Notes: generated by a model not told the origin, from the letters alone. A DNA stretch of 64,000 nt from an uncultured Desulfosarcina sp. (GCF_963668215.1 NZ_OY764190.1:1550001-1614000); one strand, 5' to 3'; shown: positions 9,415 to 18,597, counted from the first letter of the stretch. Translations and numbers: made by a program.

Positions 9415-9557
9415 AGCGTATTTGAAAGCCTCGTCTAAGCCCCGCTAACGGCGTTGGAAATCAGTTCGAAATGCTCACATATCCCATATATGCTCCGCTT
9501 TCGAACCGATTTCCGCCTTGTTATCGGGCCTGATCCAAGGCTTTCAAACACGCTCTA
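9412..9557 (+). repeat. Long imperfect-palindrome element between livH and livM
   Basis: Outer arms of 20 bases, starting TAGAGCGT at 9412 and ending ACGCTCTA at 9557, are complementary with one mismatch. Inner arms GGAAATCAGTTCGAAA and TTTCGAACCGATTTCC also pair with one mismatch, and the centre CATAT...ATATG continues the stem. The transcript could fold into a hairpin of about 146 nucleotides. It sits inside the operon and supplies the livH stop codon. In an mRNA it could set the ratio of upstream to downstream product or protect an mRNA end. Confidence 0.8.
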
Positions 9558-9620
9558 TAGAAGGACAAATATGTTCGGTTTTAAGAAACACATTTCTCAT
9601 AGCATTCATTAGGAGTTCTT

Positions 9621-10721
9621 ATGTCGACAACCTGGCTTCCCTGCGGAGTGTATCACGAAAATTATGCACAGGATCATGCCTGGTGGCAGACCAAATTCAT
9701 CCGCGGCAAAATGATCCTGCTGGCCATCATCCTGTTCGTCGTAATCCCCTTTTTCGCGGATTCCTATGGCCTGAGCGTCTGCAACCAGGTTGGCTACACC
9801 ATTTTGGGTGCGCTGGGCGTCCAGCTGCTCATCGGGTTCTGCGGCCAGGTCACTTTGGGGCATGCCGCGTTTCTGGCGGTGGGCGCCTACACCAGCACCC
9901 TGCTGATCCTGGAGTTTCCCTGGCCGGCCTGGATGATGCAGTGGGGGCTGGCCTACCCCGTCAGTATCGTTATCGCGGCCTTCGTCGCCGGAATCTGGAG
10001 CGTCCTGTTCGGCCTGCCGTCGGCCCGGGTCAAGGGTTTTTACCTGATTCTGACCACCATGGCGGCCCAGTTCATTACCGTCGATTTTATCATCACCCAG
10101 TACATCAGCCAGATCGGCGGCCGGGGTCAGGCCTTTTCCCTGCCTCCGGGAACCATCAAAGTCGGTCCCTGGGTGATCGACAGCGATCTGAAAGTCTATT
10201 TCATGATGCTCGTACTGGTAATCATCTGCGTCGTCGTGATGGTGAATCTTCTGCGTTCGCGGGCCGGCCGGGCCTGGGTGGCCATTCGGGACAACGACAT
10301 CTCCGCCGAAGTAATGGGCATCAATGTCATCAAGTACAAGCTGCTGGCGTTTTTCGTGGCCGGTTTCATCGGCGGCATCGCCGGTGCGTTCTGGATCAGC
10401 AACCTGGCCGCCATCAGCCCCGAGCACTTTCCATGGTTCTGGTCCCTGTGGCTGGTGGGTGTGATCCTCATCGGCGGGGTCGGTTCCGTGCACGGAGCGA
10501 TCTTCGGCTCCATCTTCATGGTGGTGATCATGGAGGCCCTCCAACTGGCCGTCATGCCGCTGGCGGACACCTTTCCGAAACTGCTGATGGATTTTCTGTT
10601 CATCAAGGAAGCCGCCTTCGGCCTGGCCATCTGTATATTCATGATTTTCGAACCCAACGGGTTGGCCTACCGCTGGTGGCAGAGCAAGAACTATTTCAAC
10701 CTGTGGCCGTTTTCTTATTAA
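9621..10721 (+). CDS. livM: Liv-type ABC transporter permease LivM
   Basis: The 366-residue permease pairs with LivH to form the membrane channel. Family features are L-G-A-L-G-V-Q-L-L-I-G-F-C-G-Q-V-T-L-G-H-A-A-F, the coupling region V-A-I-R-D-N-D-I-S-A-E-V-M-G, and G-G-V-G-S-V-H-G-A-I-F-G-S. The N-terminal 25 residues are hydrophilic and longer than in many homologues. AGGAG stands 5 bases before the ATG. It is separated from livH by 206 bases holding the palindromic element. Confidence 0.93.
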   Translation: MSTTWLPCGVYHENYAQDHAWWQTKFIRGKMILLAIILFVVIPFFADSYGLSVCNQVGYTILGALGVQLLIGFCGQVTLGHAAFLAVGAYTSTLLILEFPWPAWMMQWGLAYPVSIVIAAFVAGIWSVLFGLPSARVKGFYLILTTMAAQFITVDFIITQYISQIGGRGQAFSLPPGTIKVGPWVIDSDLKVYFMMLVLVIICVVVMVNLLRSRAGRAWVAIRDNDISAEVMGINVIKYKLLAFFVAGFIGGIAGAFWISNLAAISPEHFPWFWSLWLVGVILIGGVGSVHGAIFGSIFMVVIMEALQLAVMPLADTFPKLLMDFLFIKEAAFGLAICIFMIFEPNGLAYRWWQSKNYFNLWPFSY

Positions 10722-10837
10722 GCCGCTTGCAGCGGCGGCTTGAAATCGGCAAACCGAAGCGACCGAGGAGGTGATTCAGCAGGCAGGAGGATCGGGGGGT
10801 TTCTTTACAGCCAAGCTTTGAATGAAAGGGGAGGACG

Positions 10838-12085
10838 ATGAAAAAGAAACATGTTTGGGCCAAAGTTTTACTCTTGGCAACGATTACGGTGCTGTTTTTG
10901 GGTTTTTCACCCTTTGCGGGGGCAGCGGACATCAAGATCGGGGCGCTCAACGATATGACGGGTGCCACGTCCGATGTCGGCAAGGACTATGCCCTGGGAA
11001 TCGCCGAGGCGATTCACTACATCAATGATACGGGGGGCATCAACGGCAAGAAGATCAAGCTCTATCAGTTTGATTACGGGTACCGCATCCCCGAAGCGCT
11101 GACCAAGTACAACCTGTTCAAACGGTTGAAATGTGCGGCGATCCTGGGATGGGGCACCGGAGATACCGAGGCGCTGGCGCCGACGGTGGCCAAGGACAAG
11201 ATTCCTTATGTGTCGGCCTCATATTCCGGCCACCTGTGCGATCCGGAAAAAACCCCCTACAACCTGTTCTTCTCCACCGACTATTCGACCCAGTCCCGGG
11301 GCCTGATTACATCCTGGTTCGACAAAAAGTGGCCCAACAACCCGGACTACGGCAAACGGAAACCCCGCATCGCCATGTGCTACATGTTCGCTTCGCCGTT
11401 TTCCAGCTCTTCCATCAAGGCCGCCAAGGACCAGGCCACCATCCTCGGATTTGACATCGGACCCGATCAGGACGTTTCCCTGTTCGCCATCGACACCAAG
11501 AGCCAGATTCTATCCCTGAAAGAGTTCAAGCCGGACGTGGTGCTGCACACCAATACGGTGATGTCGGTCGCCGCCACCCTGCGTGACGCCTACGCACTTG
11601 GACTTGGTGCGGACAACCTGATCAAATGCTGGGGGTTTGACGAAAACCTTCCCAGACTGGCCGGCAAAGCGGCCGAAGGCGCCATCGGGTGTGCTCCCTG
11701 GGCATTTTACGGCCTGGATGTGACGCTGATGGACAAGGTGGTCGAATACGCCAAGAAGTACAACCCGGGAATTCCCCAGGAAAAGAGAACCATTCATACC
11801 GTCCAGGCGTGGGCCAACGCCCTCGGGCTGGCCGAGGCCCTGAAGCGGGCCGACAAGGCCGGCGACCTGAGCGGCGAAGGCATCCTGAAAAAGGGATTCG
11901 AAACCATGAAAGGATTCGAAGTCGGCCTGGGCGTCGCGCCGGCGACCTTCACCCCTACGGATCATCGCTCCCAGAGCGAGGCCAAGATCTATGAATACAA
12001 AAACGGCGCGTTCACGCTCATCGATGCGGTCGATCTGAAGAAAAGATGGCCGGAAAAGTGGGAAAAGGAGTGGCTGGGCTGGTAA
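10838..12085 (+). CDS. Liv-type ABC transporter periplasmic substrate-binding protein
   Basis: The 415-residue precursor has a signal peptide (basic MKKKHVWAK, hydrophobic core, cleavage near AGA-ADI at about 30) and then the Peripla_BP_6 start I-K-I-G-A-L-N-D-M-T-G-A-T-S-D-V-G. The family delivers amino acids or carboxylic acids to LivHM. The ATG follows GGGAGGA. The 116 bases upstream contain a GC-rich stem (AGCCGC...GCGGCT) just after livM but no U-run. The ligand cannot be deduced from sequence alone. Confidence 0.92.
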   Translation: MKKKHVWAKVLLLATITVLFLGFSPFAGAADIKIGALNDMTGATSDVGKDYALGIAEAIHYINDTGGINGKKIKLYQFDYGYRIPEALTKYNLFKRLKCAAILGWGTGDTEALAPTVAKDKIPYVSASYSGHLCDPEKTPYNLFFSTDYSTQSRGLITSWFDKKWPNNPDYGKRKPRIAMCYMFASPFSSSSIKAAKDQATILGFDIGPDQDVSLFAIDTKSQILSLKEFKPDVVLHTNTVMSVAATLRDAYALGLGADNLIKCWGFDENLPRLAGKAAEGAIGCAPWAFYGLDVTLMDKVVEYAKKYNPGIPQEKRTIHTVQAWANALGLAEALKRADKAGDLSGEGILKKGFETMKGFEVGLGVAPATFTPTDHRSQSEAKIYEYKNGAFTLIDAVDLKKRWPEKWEKEWLGW

Positions 12086-12113
12086 ATCCGGCATCCTACG
12101 GGAGGGTACCATT

Positions 12114-12926
12114 TTGTCCGAAGAGAAAACGATCCTGAAGATCAACAACATTGAAGTTAAATATCACGAAGTGATCCTGGTGGTGAAAGGCGTCTCCATC
12201 GAGGTTCCCGAGGGCGGCATCGTCGCCCTTCTGGGCGCCAACGGTGCCGGAAAAAGCACCACCTTGAAAGCGATTTCGGGCCTGCTGAAACACGAAGACG
12301 GCGCGGTTACCGACGGTTCCATCGAGTTCATGGGCCAGCGTATCGACAAGTTGGGAGCCGAAAAGATCGCCAAGATGGGGATCGTACAGGTGATCGAAGG
12401 CCGCCGGGTGTTCGAACACCTGACCGTCGAGCAGAATCTCAAGGTCGGCGCCCACATGAAAAAGCACGGGCGTTCCATCAAGGAGGGGCTGGAAATGGTC
12501 TACCACTATTTTCCGCGCCTGAAGGAAAAACGCAACGAGACGGCCGGATTCATCAGCGGCGGCGAGCAGCAGATGACCGTCGTCGGCCGGGCGCTGATGA
12601 CCAGCCCCAAGCTGATCCTGCTGGACGAACCCTCCATGGGCCTGGCGCCGCTGCTGATTCACGAGATTTTCAACATCATCCAGCAGCTCAATCATGACGA
12701 GAAGATCTCCATCCTGCTGGTCGAGCAGAACGCCAAGCTGGCCCTCAATGTGGCCCCCCATGCCTACGTCATGGAAACCGGACGCATCGTCATGGACGAT
12801 TCGGCCGAAAAACTGCGCGAAAATCCGGACATCAAGGATTTCTACCTCGGTATGACCGATTTCGGAGGCAGGAAGAGTTTTCGAGACGTCAAACACTATA
12901 AGCGCAGAAAGAGGTGGCTTGCCTGA
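12114..12926 (+). CDS. livF: Branched-chain-acid type ABC transporter ATPase LivF
   Basis: The second ATPase, 270 residues, has Walker A GANGAGKST, the signature in FISGGEQQM, Walker B LILLDEPSMGLAP typical of LivF, and the switch region LLVEQNAKLAL. It starts at TTG with GGAGGG upstream. The C-terminal tail after D-F-Y-L-G is about 25 residues longer than in E. coli LivF and strongly basic. It closes the transporter set and is followed after 46 bases by a lipoprotein gene. Confidence 0.93.
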   Translation: MSEEKTILKINNIEVKYHEVILVVKGVSIEVPEGGIVALLGANGAGKSTTLKAISGLLKHEDGAVTDGSIEFMGQRIDKLGAEKIAKMGIVQVIEGRRVFEHLTVEQNLKVGAHMKKHGRSIKEGLEMVYHYFPRLKEKRNETAGFISGGEQQMTVVGRALMTSPKLILLDEPSMGLAPLLIHEIFNIIQQLNHDEKISILLVEQNAKLALNVAPHAYVMETGRIVMDDSAEKLRENPDIKDFYLGMTDFGGRKSFRDVKHYKRRKRWLA

Positions 12927-12972
12927 AAACCAATTTAAAAACATCTCACTCTCATATATAAAGGGGGAGAAA

Positions 12973-13569
12973 ATGTGTAAAAAGAGAGTACTGTTGAGAG
13001 TTTTGAGCATCCTGTTTGTCGCGGCCTTTTTTGCGGGTTGTGCCGGGATGGCCGCTAAACCGACCGAGAGTAATTTCCAGGCGCCGGTGGTTACCCTGGA
13101 CAACATGGAAGTGGCCCATGCCTTCGGATACTGGTATTTTTCAAACAAGGTAGAACCCACCAAGGGCAAGCCGGACAATGTCGGCGCCCCCCTGGATCTG
13201 GCCTTCACCTTTAATGTGGAAAACCCCAATCCGTTTCCCGTGCAGATGGAAAGCCTGAAATTTTCCGTCTTGTTCGAAGAGTTCGAACTCAATACGGTCA
13301 GCACCGATGCGACCCAGTGGATCCCGCCGGGCATGACCAACCAGGTGCTCGTTCATGCTCACTTCGACGTCCGGCAGTCGCTGCTGAGCCTGCTGGTGAC
13401 CGGCGGATTCAAGCTCAAGGAAAAAGGAACCAATGCCTGGGCGGCCCTGGAGAAGTGGTGGATCGGCATTCCGAACTACGAAATCCCGGTTACCGTCAGC
13501 GGCGGTGCTGCCGTGTTCAAGGCCGACAGCCTGGTCAAGGTGTCCACGTTCGAGGCGACCTTTCCCTAA
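12973..13569 (+). CDS. LEA14-like (LEA_2/WHy) lipoprotein
   Basis: The 198-residue protein begins with a lipoprotein signal (lipobox around FFAGC, Cys at about 23), so it is probably anchored in a periplasmic membrane leaflet. The rest looks like a LEA_2 immunoglobulin-like fold with the typical motif F-N-V-E-N-P-N-P-F-P-V and a second half ending V-T-V-S-G-G. Such proteins are linked to desiccation or envelope stress but have no assigned chemistry. The ATG at 12973 has GGGGGAG upstream; an earlier in-frame start lacks this. It probably belongs to the Liv transcript. Confidence 0.8.
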   Translation: MCKKRVLLRVLSILFVAAFFAGCAGMAAKPTESNFQAPVVTLDNMEVAHAFGYWYFSNKVEPTKGKPDNVGAPLDLAFTFNVENPNPFPVQMESLKFSVLFEEFELNTVSTDATQWIPPGMTNQVLVHAHFDVRQSLLSLLVTGGFKLKEKGTNAWAALEKWWIGIPNYEIPVTVSGGAAVFKADSLVKVSTFEATFP

Positions 13570-13775
13570 ACCGTTTCAACGATGCATCGGCAAACCCATC
13601 GAGAGCGTTTAAAAGGGAGCGCCGGTGCATCGGGACAGCCAGACTTCATTCACACGCAACGGTTAATTTTCGAATGCGCTCGTTTGTTGTCCAACGTGCG
13701 GTTTCGAAAAAGGGGTGAATAGCGTTCTCACGAAAGCATTCCGTCAACGTTCACGGGTGATCTCCGGAGTAGCAC

Positions 13776-15287
13776 ATGGGGCTTTACGATTTTACTTTTT
13801 ATGATCTGATCCATCGCAACGCAGTCTGCTATAAAGACAAGCCGGCATGGTTGGAGGCGGACACTGGCGCCGGCATCGATTTTTCGGCGTTCAAAACCCG
13901 GGTGGACCGCCTGGCCGCCGGTTTACAGAAGGCCGGCATCTGTTGCGGGGACCGCATCGGTGTGGTGGGAAAAAACAGCCTCGCCTTCTTCTCGCTGTAT
14001 GGAGCCGCCGCTGCTTTGGGGGCCATTGTAGTGGCCGTCAACTGGAGGCTGTCCGAAAACGAGGTGGCCTTCAACCTCAACGACTGCTCACCGAAAATGG
14101 TCTTCGCCGACAACGAATTCGGGGAAATGATCCTAAAGTTGCGCAGTCAGCTGCCCTCGGTAGATCGATTCGTCAATCTCACCGATAACGGTCCCCTGGA
14201 TGCCTTCGATGCTTTGCCGGTTGACGCCCCATTTTCCGCAGAACCGGTGTCGGCAAACGACGGGCTCGTGATCATCCATACGGCCGCCGTTGCCGGAAGG
14301 CCGCGGGGTGCCTTGCTCAGCCATGCCAATCTTCTGTGCGCCAGCCTGCAACTGAATTATTGCTTCAACCTTTCTCCGGACGACGCGCACCTGAATCTGC
14401 TGCCGCTTTTCCATGTTGCCGGTCTGTTCATGGCGGTCTGTGCCTTTCATGCCGGGGCGTTGAATGTCAATATGGCCAAATTCAATGCGGACCAGGCCGT
14501 TGACCTGATCGCCGCGCACAAGGCATCCCTTCTTTTCGACTTTTCACCTATCCTTGGATCTATTCTTGACGCCGGCGAGAAAAACAAGGTCGATCTCTCA
14601 TCGTTGCGGGCGGTCATGGGTCTGGATACCCCTGAGGTCATCGAACGCTACCAGAAAATCACCGGCGGCGCATTTTATATCATGTACGGCCAGACGGAAA
14701 CGTCCTGCCTGACCACCATGGGCCGCTACGACGACTGCCCCGGTTCGGCGGGACGCCCCATCCCCCTGGGACGGGTGGAACTGGTGGACGAAACGGACAG
14801 CCCGGTGCCGCAGGGCCAGGTAGGCGAAATCACCCTGCAGGGCCCCATGGTGTTCAAGGGCTATTGGAATCTGGACGAAGACAACGAACAGACCTTTCGC
14901 AACGGCAGGCACCACACCGGCGATTTGGGCCGCTTCGACGAAAAGGGCTTTTTATGGTATGCTGGCCGCAAGCCGGAAAAGGAGTTGATCAAACCCGGCG
15001 GCGAGAACGTTTATCCGGCCGAGGTGGAGAAGGTCATCCTGGAACATCCGGCGGTGGCGCAGACCGTGGTGTTCGGAGTTCCCGATCCCAAATGGAAAGA
15101 GGCCATCAAAGCGGTCTGTGAGTGCGCACCGGGCCAGTCGGTCACGGCCGGGGAATTGATTGAATTCGTCGGCCAGCGCATTGCCCGATACAAGAAACCG
15201 CAATTTGTCGAGTTCGTGGAATCGCTGCCGGAAAAGGACGGTGCCATCGATCGCGAGGCGGTCAAACAACGCTACGGGGCAAAGTAG
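13776..15287 (+). CDS. Acyl-CoA synthetase-like protein with altered catalytic motifs
   Basis: The 503-residue protein has the adenylate-forming enzyme fold, including Y-G-Q-T-E-T, H-H-T-G-D-L-G and P-G-G-E-N-V-Y-P-A-E-V-E. Two catalytic elements are not standard. The ATP P-loop, usually TSGTTGxPKG, reads H-T-A-A-V-A-G-R-P-R-G (168-178). The catalytic lysine of the C-terminal GK[IV] motif is alanine (A490 in D-G-A-I-D-R). It may be a slow or specialised ligase, or a binding protein without adenylation activity. It lies upstream of a CoA-transferase/GNAT fusion. Confidence 0.85.
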   Translation: MGLYDFTFYDLIHRNAVCYKDKPAWLEADTGAGIDFSAFKTRVDRLAAGLQKAGICCGDRIGVVGKNSLAFFSLYGAAAALGAIVVAVNWRLSENEVAFNLNDCSPKMVFADNEFGEMILKLRSQLPSVDRFVNLTDNGPLDAFDALPVDAPFSAEPVSANDGLVIIHTAAVAGRPRGALLSHANLLCASLQLNYCFNLSPDDAHLNLLPLFHVAGLFMAVCAFHAGALNVNMAKFNADQAVDLIAAHKASLLFDFSPILGSILDAGEKNKVDLSSLRAVMGLDTPEVIERYQKITGGAFYIMYGQTETSCLTTMGRYDDCPGSAGRPIPLGRVELVDETDSPVPQGQVGEITLQGPMVFKGYWNLDEDNEQTFRNGRHHTGDLGRFDEKGFLWYAGRKPEKELIKPGGENVYPAEVEKVILEHPAVAQTVVFGVPDPKWKEAIKAVCECAPGQSVTAGELIEFVGQRIARYKKPQFVEFVESLPEKDGAIDREAVKQRYGAK

Positions 15288-15350
15288 CCCGGCGACGCTT
15301 GATTCTTTACAGCCAAACCATGATGAACGCGTAAAAAGTCGATTTTCAGG

Positions 15351-15471
15351 CGGCTTCGTAAAAAGTTCGAGATCAAGGCTTGCGAGTCCCGAGGAAGGAG
15401 GCGTACCTAAACGTACTCCGCACTGACGAGGGACGAAGCGTAACGCCGATATCGGGCTTTTTACGAAGCCG
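15351..15471 (+). repeat. Long imperfect-palindrome element, copy 2
   Basis: Perfect 15-base arms CGGCTTCGTAAAAAG (15351-15365) and its complement (15457-15471) enclose weaker inner pairings: CGAGATCAAGGC with GCCGATATCG, GTCCC with GGGAC, and a central CGTAC...GTAC. The element ends about a dozen bases before the start codon of the next gene, whose own ribosome binding site is poor. The inner flanks CGAGATCAAGGC and AACGCCGATATCGGGC recur in the element at 44919-45090. Confidence 0.8.
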
Positions 15472-15483
15472 TCAAATAAAGCC

Positions 15484-17367
15484 ATGGGCGAACCTTCTTA
15501 CTGGGCGGACGATTACGTCAAGAAAACCTGCAAGGCGGCCGAGGCTGTCGACCGGATCAGGCCGGGCCAACGGGTGTTCATCGGTTCGTCGTGCGGCGAA
15601 CCCCAGCACCTGGTGCGGGTGCTTTCCAATGCATCGGCCGATCTGGCCGACCTGGAGATCGTTCGCCTCATGTCCCTGGAAACGACACCCCTGACCCTGA
15701 TCGCCAACAAGAGCAAGGGCGGCAGCCTCAATATCCGCCAATTCTATTCCGGTTCGGCCAAGCCCAAAGCCATCGCCCGCCACAGCCGCTTCATCACGCC
15801 CATGAACCTGTCGGCGGTACCACGGCTGTTCAAGAGCCGGCGGCTGCCCATCCATGTGGCCCTGATCCAGACCACGCCGCCGGACGATTTCGGCTGCCTG
15901 AGCCTGGGGGTTGCGGTGGATATCACCCTTGCCGCGGCCCTGTCCGCCGACCTGGTCATTGCCCAGGTCAACCCGCGTATGCCGCGCGTATTGGGCCGCA
16001 GCTTTCTGCATGTCGACGATGTCGACCTGTTCGTGGAGTATGAGGAACCCCTGATCACCCTGGGCACCACCCCCGATTCAAGCGCCGCCGACACCATCGC
16101 GCAATTGATCGCCCGCCTCATCGACGACGGCTCGACGATCCAGATCGGGCCTGGCACGACGCCCAAAGCCACCCTGGCGGCCATGAAGGACAAGAACGAT
16201 CTGGGCGTTCATACCCAGTATATTACCGATCCCGTCATGCACCTTTTCTCGCGGGGCGTGATCACCAATCGCCGCAAGGGATTCAACGACGGCAAAATCG
16301 TTGCCAGCAGTGCCGTGGGCTCCGAAAACCTGTACGAATTCATCAACGACAATCCCGTGATCGAGTTTCACCCGTCGGATTATGTCAACGACGGAACCAT
16401 CATCTCCCGGCACAACAAGATGGTGGCGATCAACGTGGCCATGGCCGTCGATCTGACCGGCCAGGTGGCGGCCGATGCCCTGCCCTACAATCACTTTTCC
16501 GGAATCACCGGAATGCTTGACTTCATCCGCGGCGCGGCCATGGGCGAAAGCGGTAAATCGCTCCTGCTCCTTCCGGCCACCACCATGCAAGGCAAAAAAA
16601 GCCGCATCGTGCCGATGTTGGACGACACGGCCGTAGTCGTTCCCCGCAGCGACGTCAATTACGTCTGCACCGAATACGGTGTGGTCAATCTTTTCGGGAA
16701 GAGCCTGCAGGAACGTGCCCTGGCCCTGATCAGCATCGCCCATCCCGATTTTCGCGACGAACTGTTCAGCCATGCCCGGCGCATGGGCCTTTTGGCCATC
16801 GAGCAGCTTCAGAAAGGCACCATTACCGGCGTCTATCCGCTGCGTCTGGAAAAAATTCTCGAAATCGACGGCGAAGCGGTCACCATCCGGCCGGCCAAAC
16901 CGGTGGACGCCCGCCGCATCCAGGAGCACTTCTACAACCTGGACCCCGATGACGTCGTCGCACGGTTTTTTCATCGCAAAGAGCGCTTCAACGGCCAGGA
17001 GGCGGAAAAGGTCTCCCAGGTGGATTACATCAGCAACCTGACCATCGTTGCCGTGGTGGGCGAATCCGGCTTCGGCCGGGTGATCGGCATCGGAGAATAC
17101 CTTCTCGATCCAGAGGTCAACATGGCCGAAGTCGCCTATTCGATATCCGGAGCGTGGCAGCACAAAGGGTTGGGGGGCCTGATTCAGGAAAAGCTTGCCG
17201 AAGGCGCCCGAAGCAATGGAATCGCCGGCCTCTACGCCTATACCGCACCCGAAAACCAGGGCATGATCCGTCTTTTCGAAAAGCTGCCGTATCGCATCGA
17301 AACCGGCAAGGAGGATGAAATGCTTGTCCTCCGTTGTCGATTCGACGACCCTGCAATCCCCGCCTGA
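15484..17367 (+). CDS. Acetyl-CoA hydrolase/CoA-transferase fused to a GNAT acetyltransferase domain
   Basis: The 627-residue protein has an Ach1/Cat1-type CoA-transferase part (about 1-445) and a C-terminal GNAT domain (about 475-620, acetyl-CoA-binding motif QHKGLGG). Transferases of this family move CoA between acyl groups through a glutamate in the motif H-T-E; here the aligned position is glutamine (Q245 in LGVHTQYITD). Other landmarks are present: I-G-P-G-T-T-P-K-A and the downstream F-H-P-S-D-Y-V-N-D. The fusion architecture is known in anaerobes, where the GNAT part has been proposed to regulate or modify proteins. The ATG at 15484 has little Shine-Dalgarno support. Confidence 0.88.
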   Translation: MGEPSYWADDYVKKTCKAAEAVDRIRPGQRVFIGSSCGEPQHLVRVLSNASADLADLEIVRLMSLETTPLTLIANKSKGGSLNIRQFYSGSAKPKAIARHSRFITPMNLSAVPRLFKSRRLPIHVALIQTTPPDDFGCLSLGVAVDITLAAALSADLVIAQVNPRMPRVLGRSFLHVDDVDLFVEYEEPLITLGTTPDSSAADTIAQLIARLIDDGSTIQIGPGTTPKATLAAMKDKNDLGVHTQYITDPVMHLFSRGVITNRRKGFNDGKIVASSAVGSENLYEFINDNPVIEFHPSDYVNDGTIISRHNKMVAINVAMAVDLTGQVAADALPYNHFSGITGMLDFIRGAAMGESGKSLLLLPATTMQGKKSRIVPMLDDTAVVVPRSDVNYVCTEYGVVNLFGKSLQERALALISIAHPDFRDELFSHARRMGLLAIEQLQKGTITGVYPLRLEKILEIDGEAVTIRPAKPVDARRIQEHFYNLDPDDVVARFFHRKERFNGQEAEKVSQVDYISNLTIVAVVGESGFGRVIGIGEYLLDPEVNMAEVAYSISGAWQHKGLGGLIQEKLAEGARSNGIAGLYAYTAPENQGMIRLFEKLPYRIETGKEDEMLVLRCRFDDPAIPA

Positions 17368-17391
17368 ATCGTCCGCCGCAGACGGCGGGAT

Positions 17392-18303
17392 TCATCTCCA
17401 TCGATAGCGGCCGTCCGCTTCAATGATCCGGTTTTCCCGAACCAGCAGGGCCAGGTTTTTGCGAATCATCTCGGTTTCAAAAATCCGCTGCAGGGTGGAA
17501 TCGCGCATTCTGTTTCTGAAAAAGGGCGATTGTTCGGCCAGCGCCGCCAGATCCGTCTCCTGGCCGCACAAATCGAAAACCTGCTCCCGCTGGCGGTTAA
17601 ACGCCTCCAGATAACGGTCAAAGGCTTGCCCGGCTTCCGATCGCGGCATGGGCGGTTTATGGGCGGAACAAATTTGCTTGTAAGGCAATTCGCGCAGCCG
17701 CTCAACGCTGGCGCGGAAGCGTTCGATATCGCCTTCCGGATTGCCGTACCAGGGACCGAAACCGGTGAAATCGATGTCAATGGAAAACAGGGTTCCCGTG
17801 GTGGTCTCCAGAAAGCAGTAGTGATCGTCCAGATGGCCCGGGCTATGAACCGCCTGCAATTGGAGCGGTCCGAGATCCAGAATGTCACCATCATCGAATC
17901 TGGCATCCGGCCGGCGCATGGGATGAATGCCTAACCGACGTGCAGCCACCTGGGTCCAATATTGGGCATCCTGCCGGTCCGCCGCGAAACGCTGCCCCAA
18001 AAGGCGCAGGTCCCCCACCGATTCTGGGGTTTGGATTGGCAGATAGAGCTGCCGGTCTGCAAGCGTGTGCCACGCCAAAATATGGTCGGGATGCGAATGA
18101 CTGATAACCAGCATGTCGATCGGCAGCCGATGATCGATCTCTTCAATGCGTTTGGCACCGATACCGGCATCGATCAGACAGGTCCGCTCCCCTTGCAATA
18201 AAAAACCGTTGCTGTGGGGGAACCGGCTTTTGCCGGGGCCTTGGATCAGCCAAATGCCTTCCGCTATGGGCGATACGTAGGACAACATTTCAATAGAATT
18301 CAT
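17392..18303 (-). CDS. Metallo-beta-lactamase-fold hydrolase
   Basis: The 303-residue protein shows the metal-binding motif SHSHPDH (about 70-76), a later histidine in H-S-P-G-H-L-D-D-H-Y, an aspartate in F-S-I-D-I-D-F-T and a final histidine in C-S-A-H-K-P. These are the zinc or iron ligands of the glyoxalase II-like superfamily. The C-terminal 90 residues are helical, as in MBL proteins with a winged-helix extension. The ATG at 18303 has GGAGG six bases upstream; the ORF could extend to 18321 without support. The substrate is unknown. Confidence 0.85.
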   Translation of the reverse strand: MNSIEMLSYVSPIAEGIWLIQGPGKSRFPHSNGFLLQGERTCLIDAGIGAKRIEEIDHRLPIDMLVISHSHPDHILAWHTLADRQLYLPIQTPESVGDLRLLGQRFAADRQDAQYWTQVAARRLGIHPMRRPDARFDDGDILDLGPLQLQAVHSPGHLDDHYCFLETTTGTLFSIDIDFTGFGPWYGNPEGDIERFRASVERLRELPYKQICSAHKPPMPRSEAGQAFDRYLEAFNRQREQVFDLCGQETDLAALAEQSPFFRNRMRDSTLQRIFETEMIRKNLALLVRENRIIEADGRYRWR

Positions 18304-18597
18304 AAACCTCCGCTTCAACAACCCCTTGCTTCCTTCCCCGTAGAAACCGGACCCAGTCTTTAACCGATTTCCGCCGGGATGAAAAGGGGGGAGGGGTGGG
18401 AGGGGATTGGACGAATTGGGGACATTCTGTTTTTAAAAAAGCGGGTTGGAGATACCTTTGATCTTCGGGAAACGCCGACTCCCTATGGATCGGCCGATTC
18501 TTTCGAAGCCGACAACACACTTTTGTTGAACCGGGAACGATGAAGCCTCAGCCTCACGCTTTTGGTTCCCAAAGAAAAGATTGGGACAGTGACGCGT

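Noticed and set aside
10799..15320. Shared 14-mer TTCTTTACAGCCAA near 10800 and 15303
   Set aside because: Only two short matches without surrounding similarity; may be a remnant of a repeat but cannot be supported.
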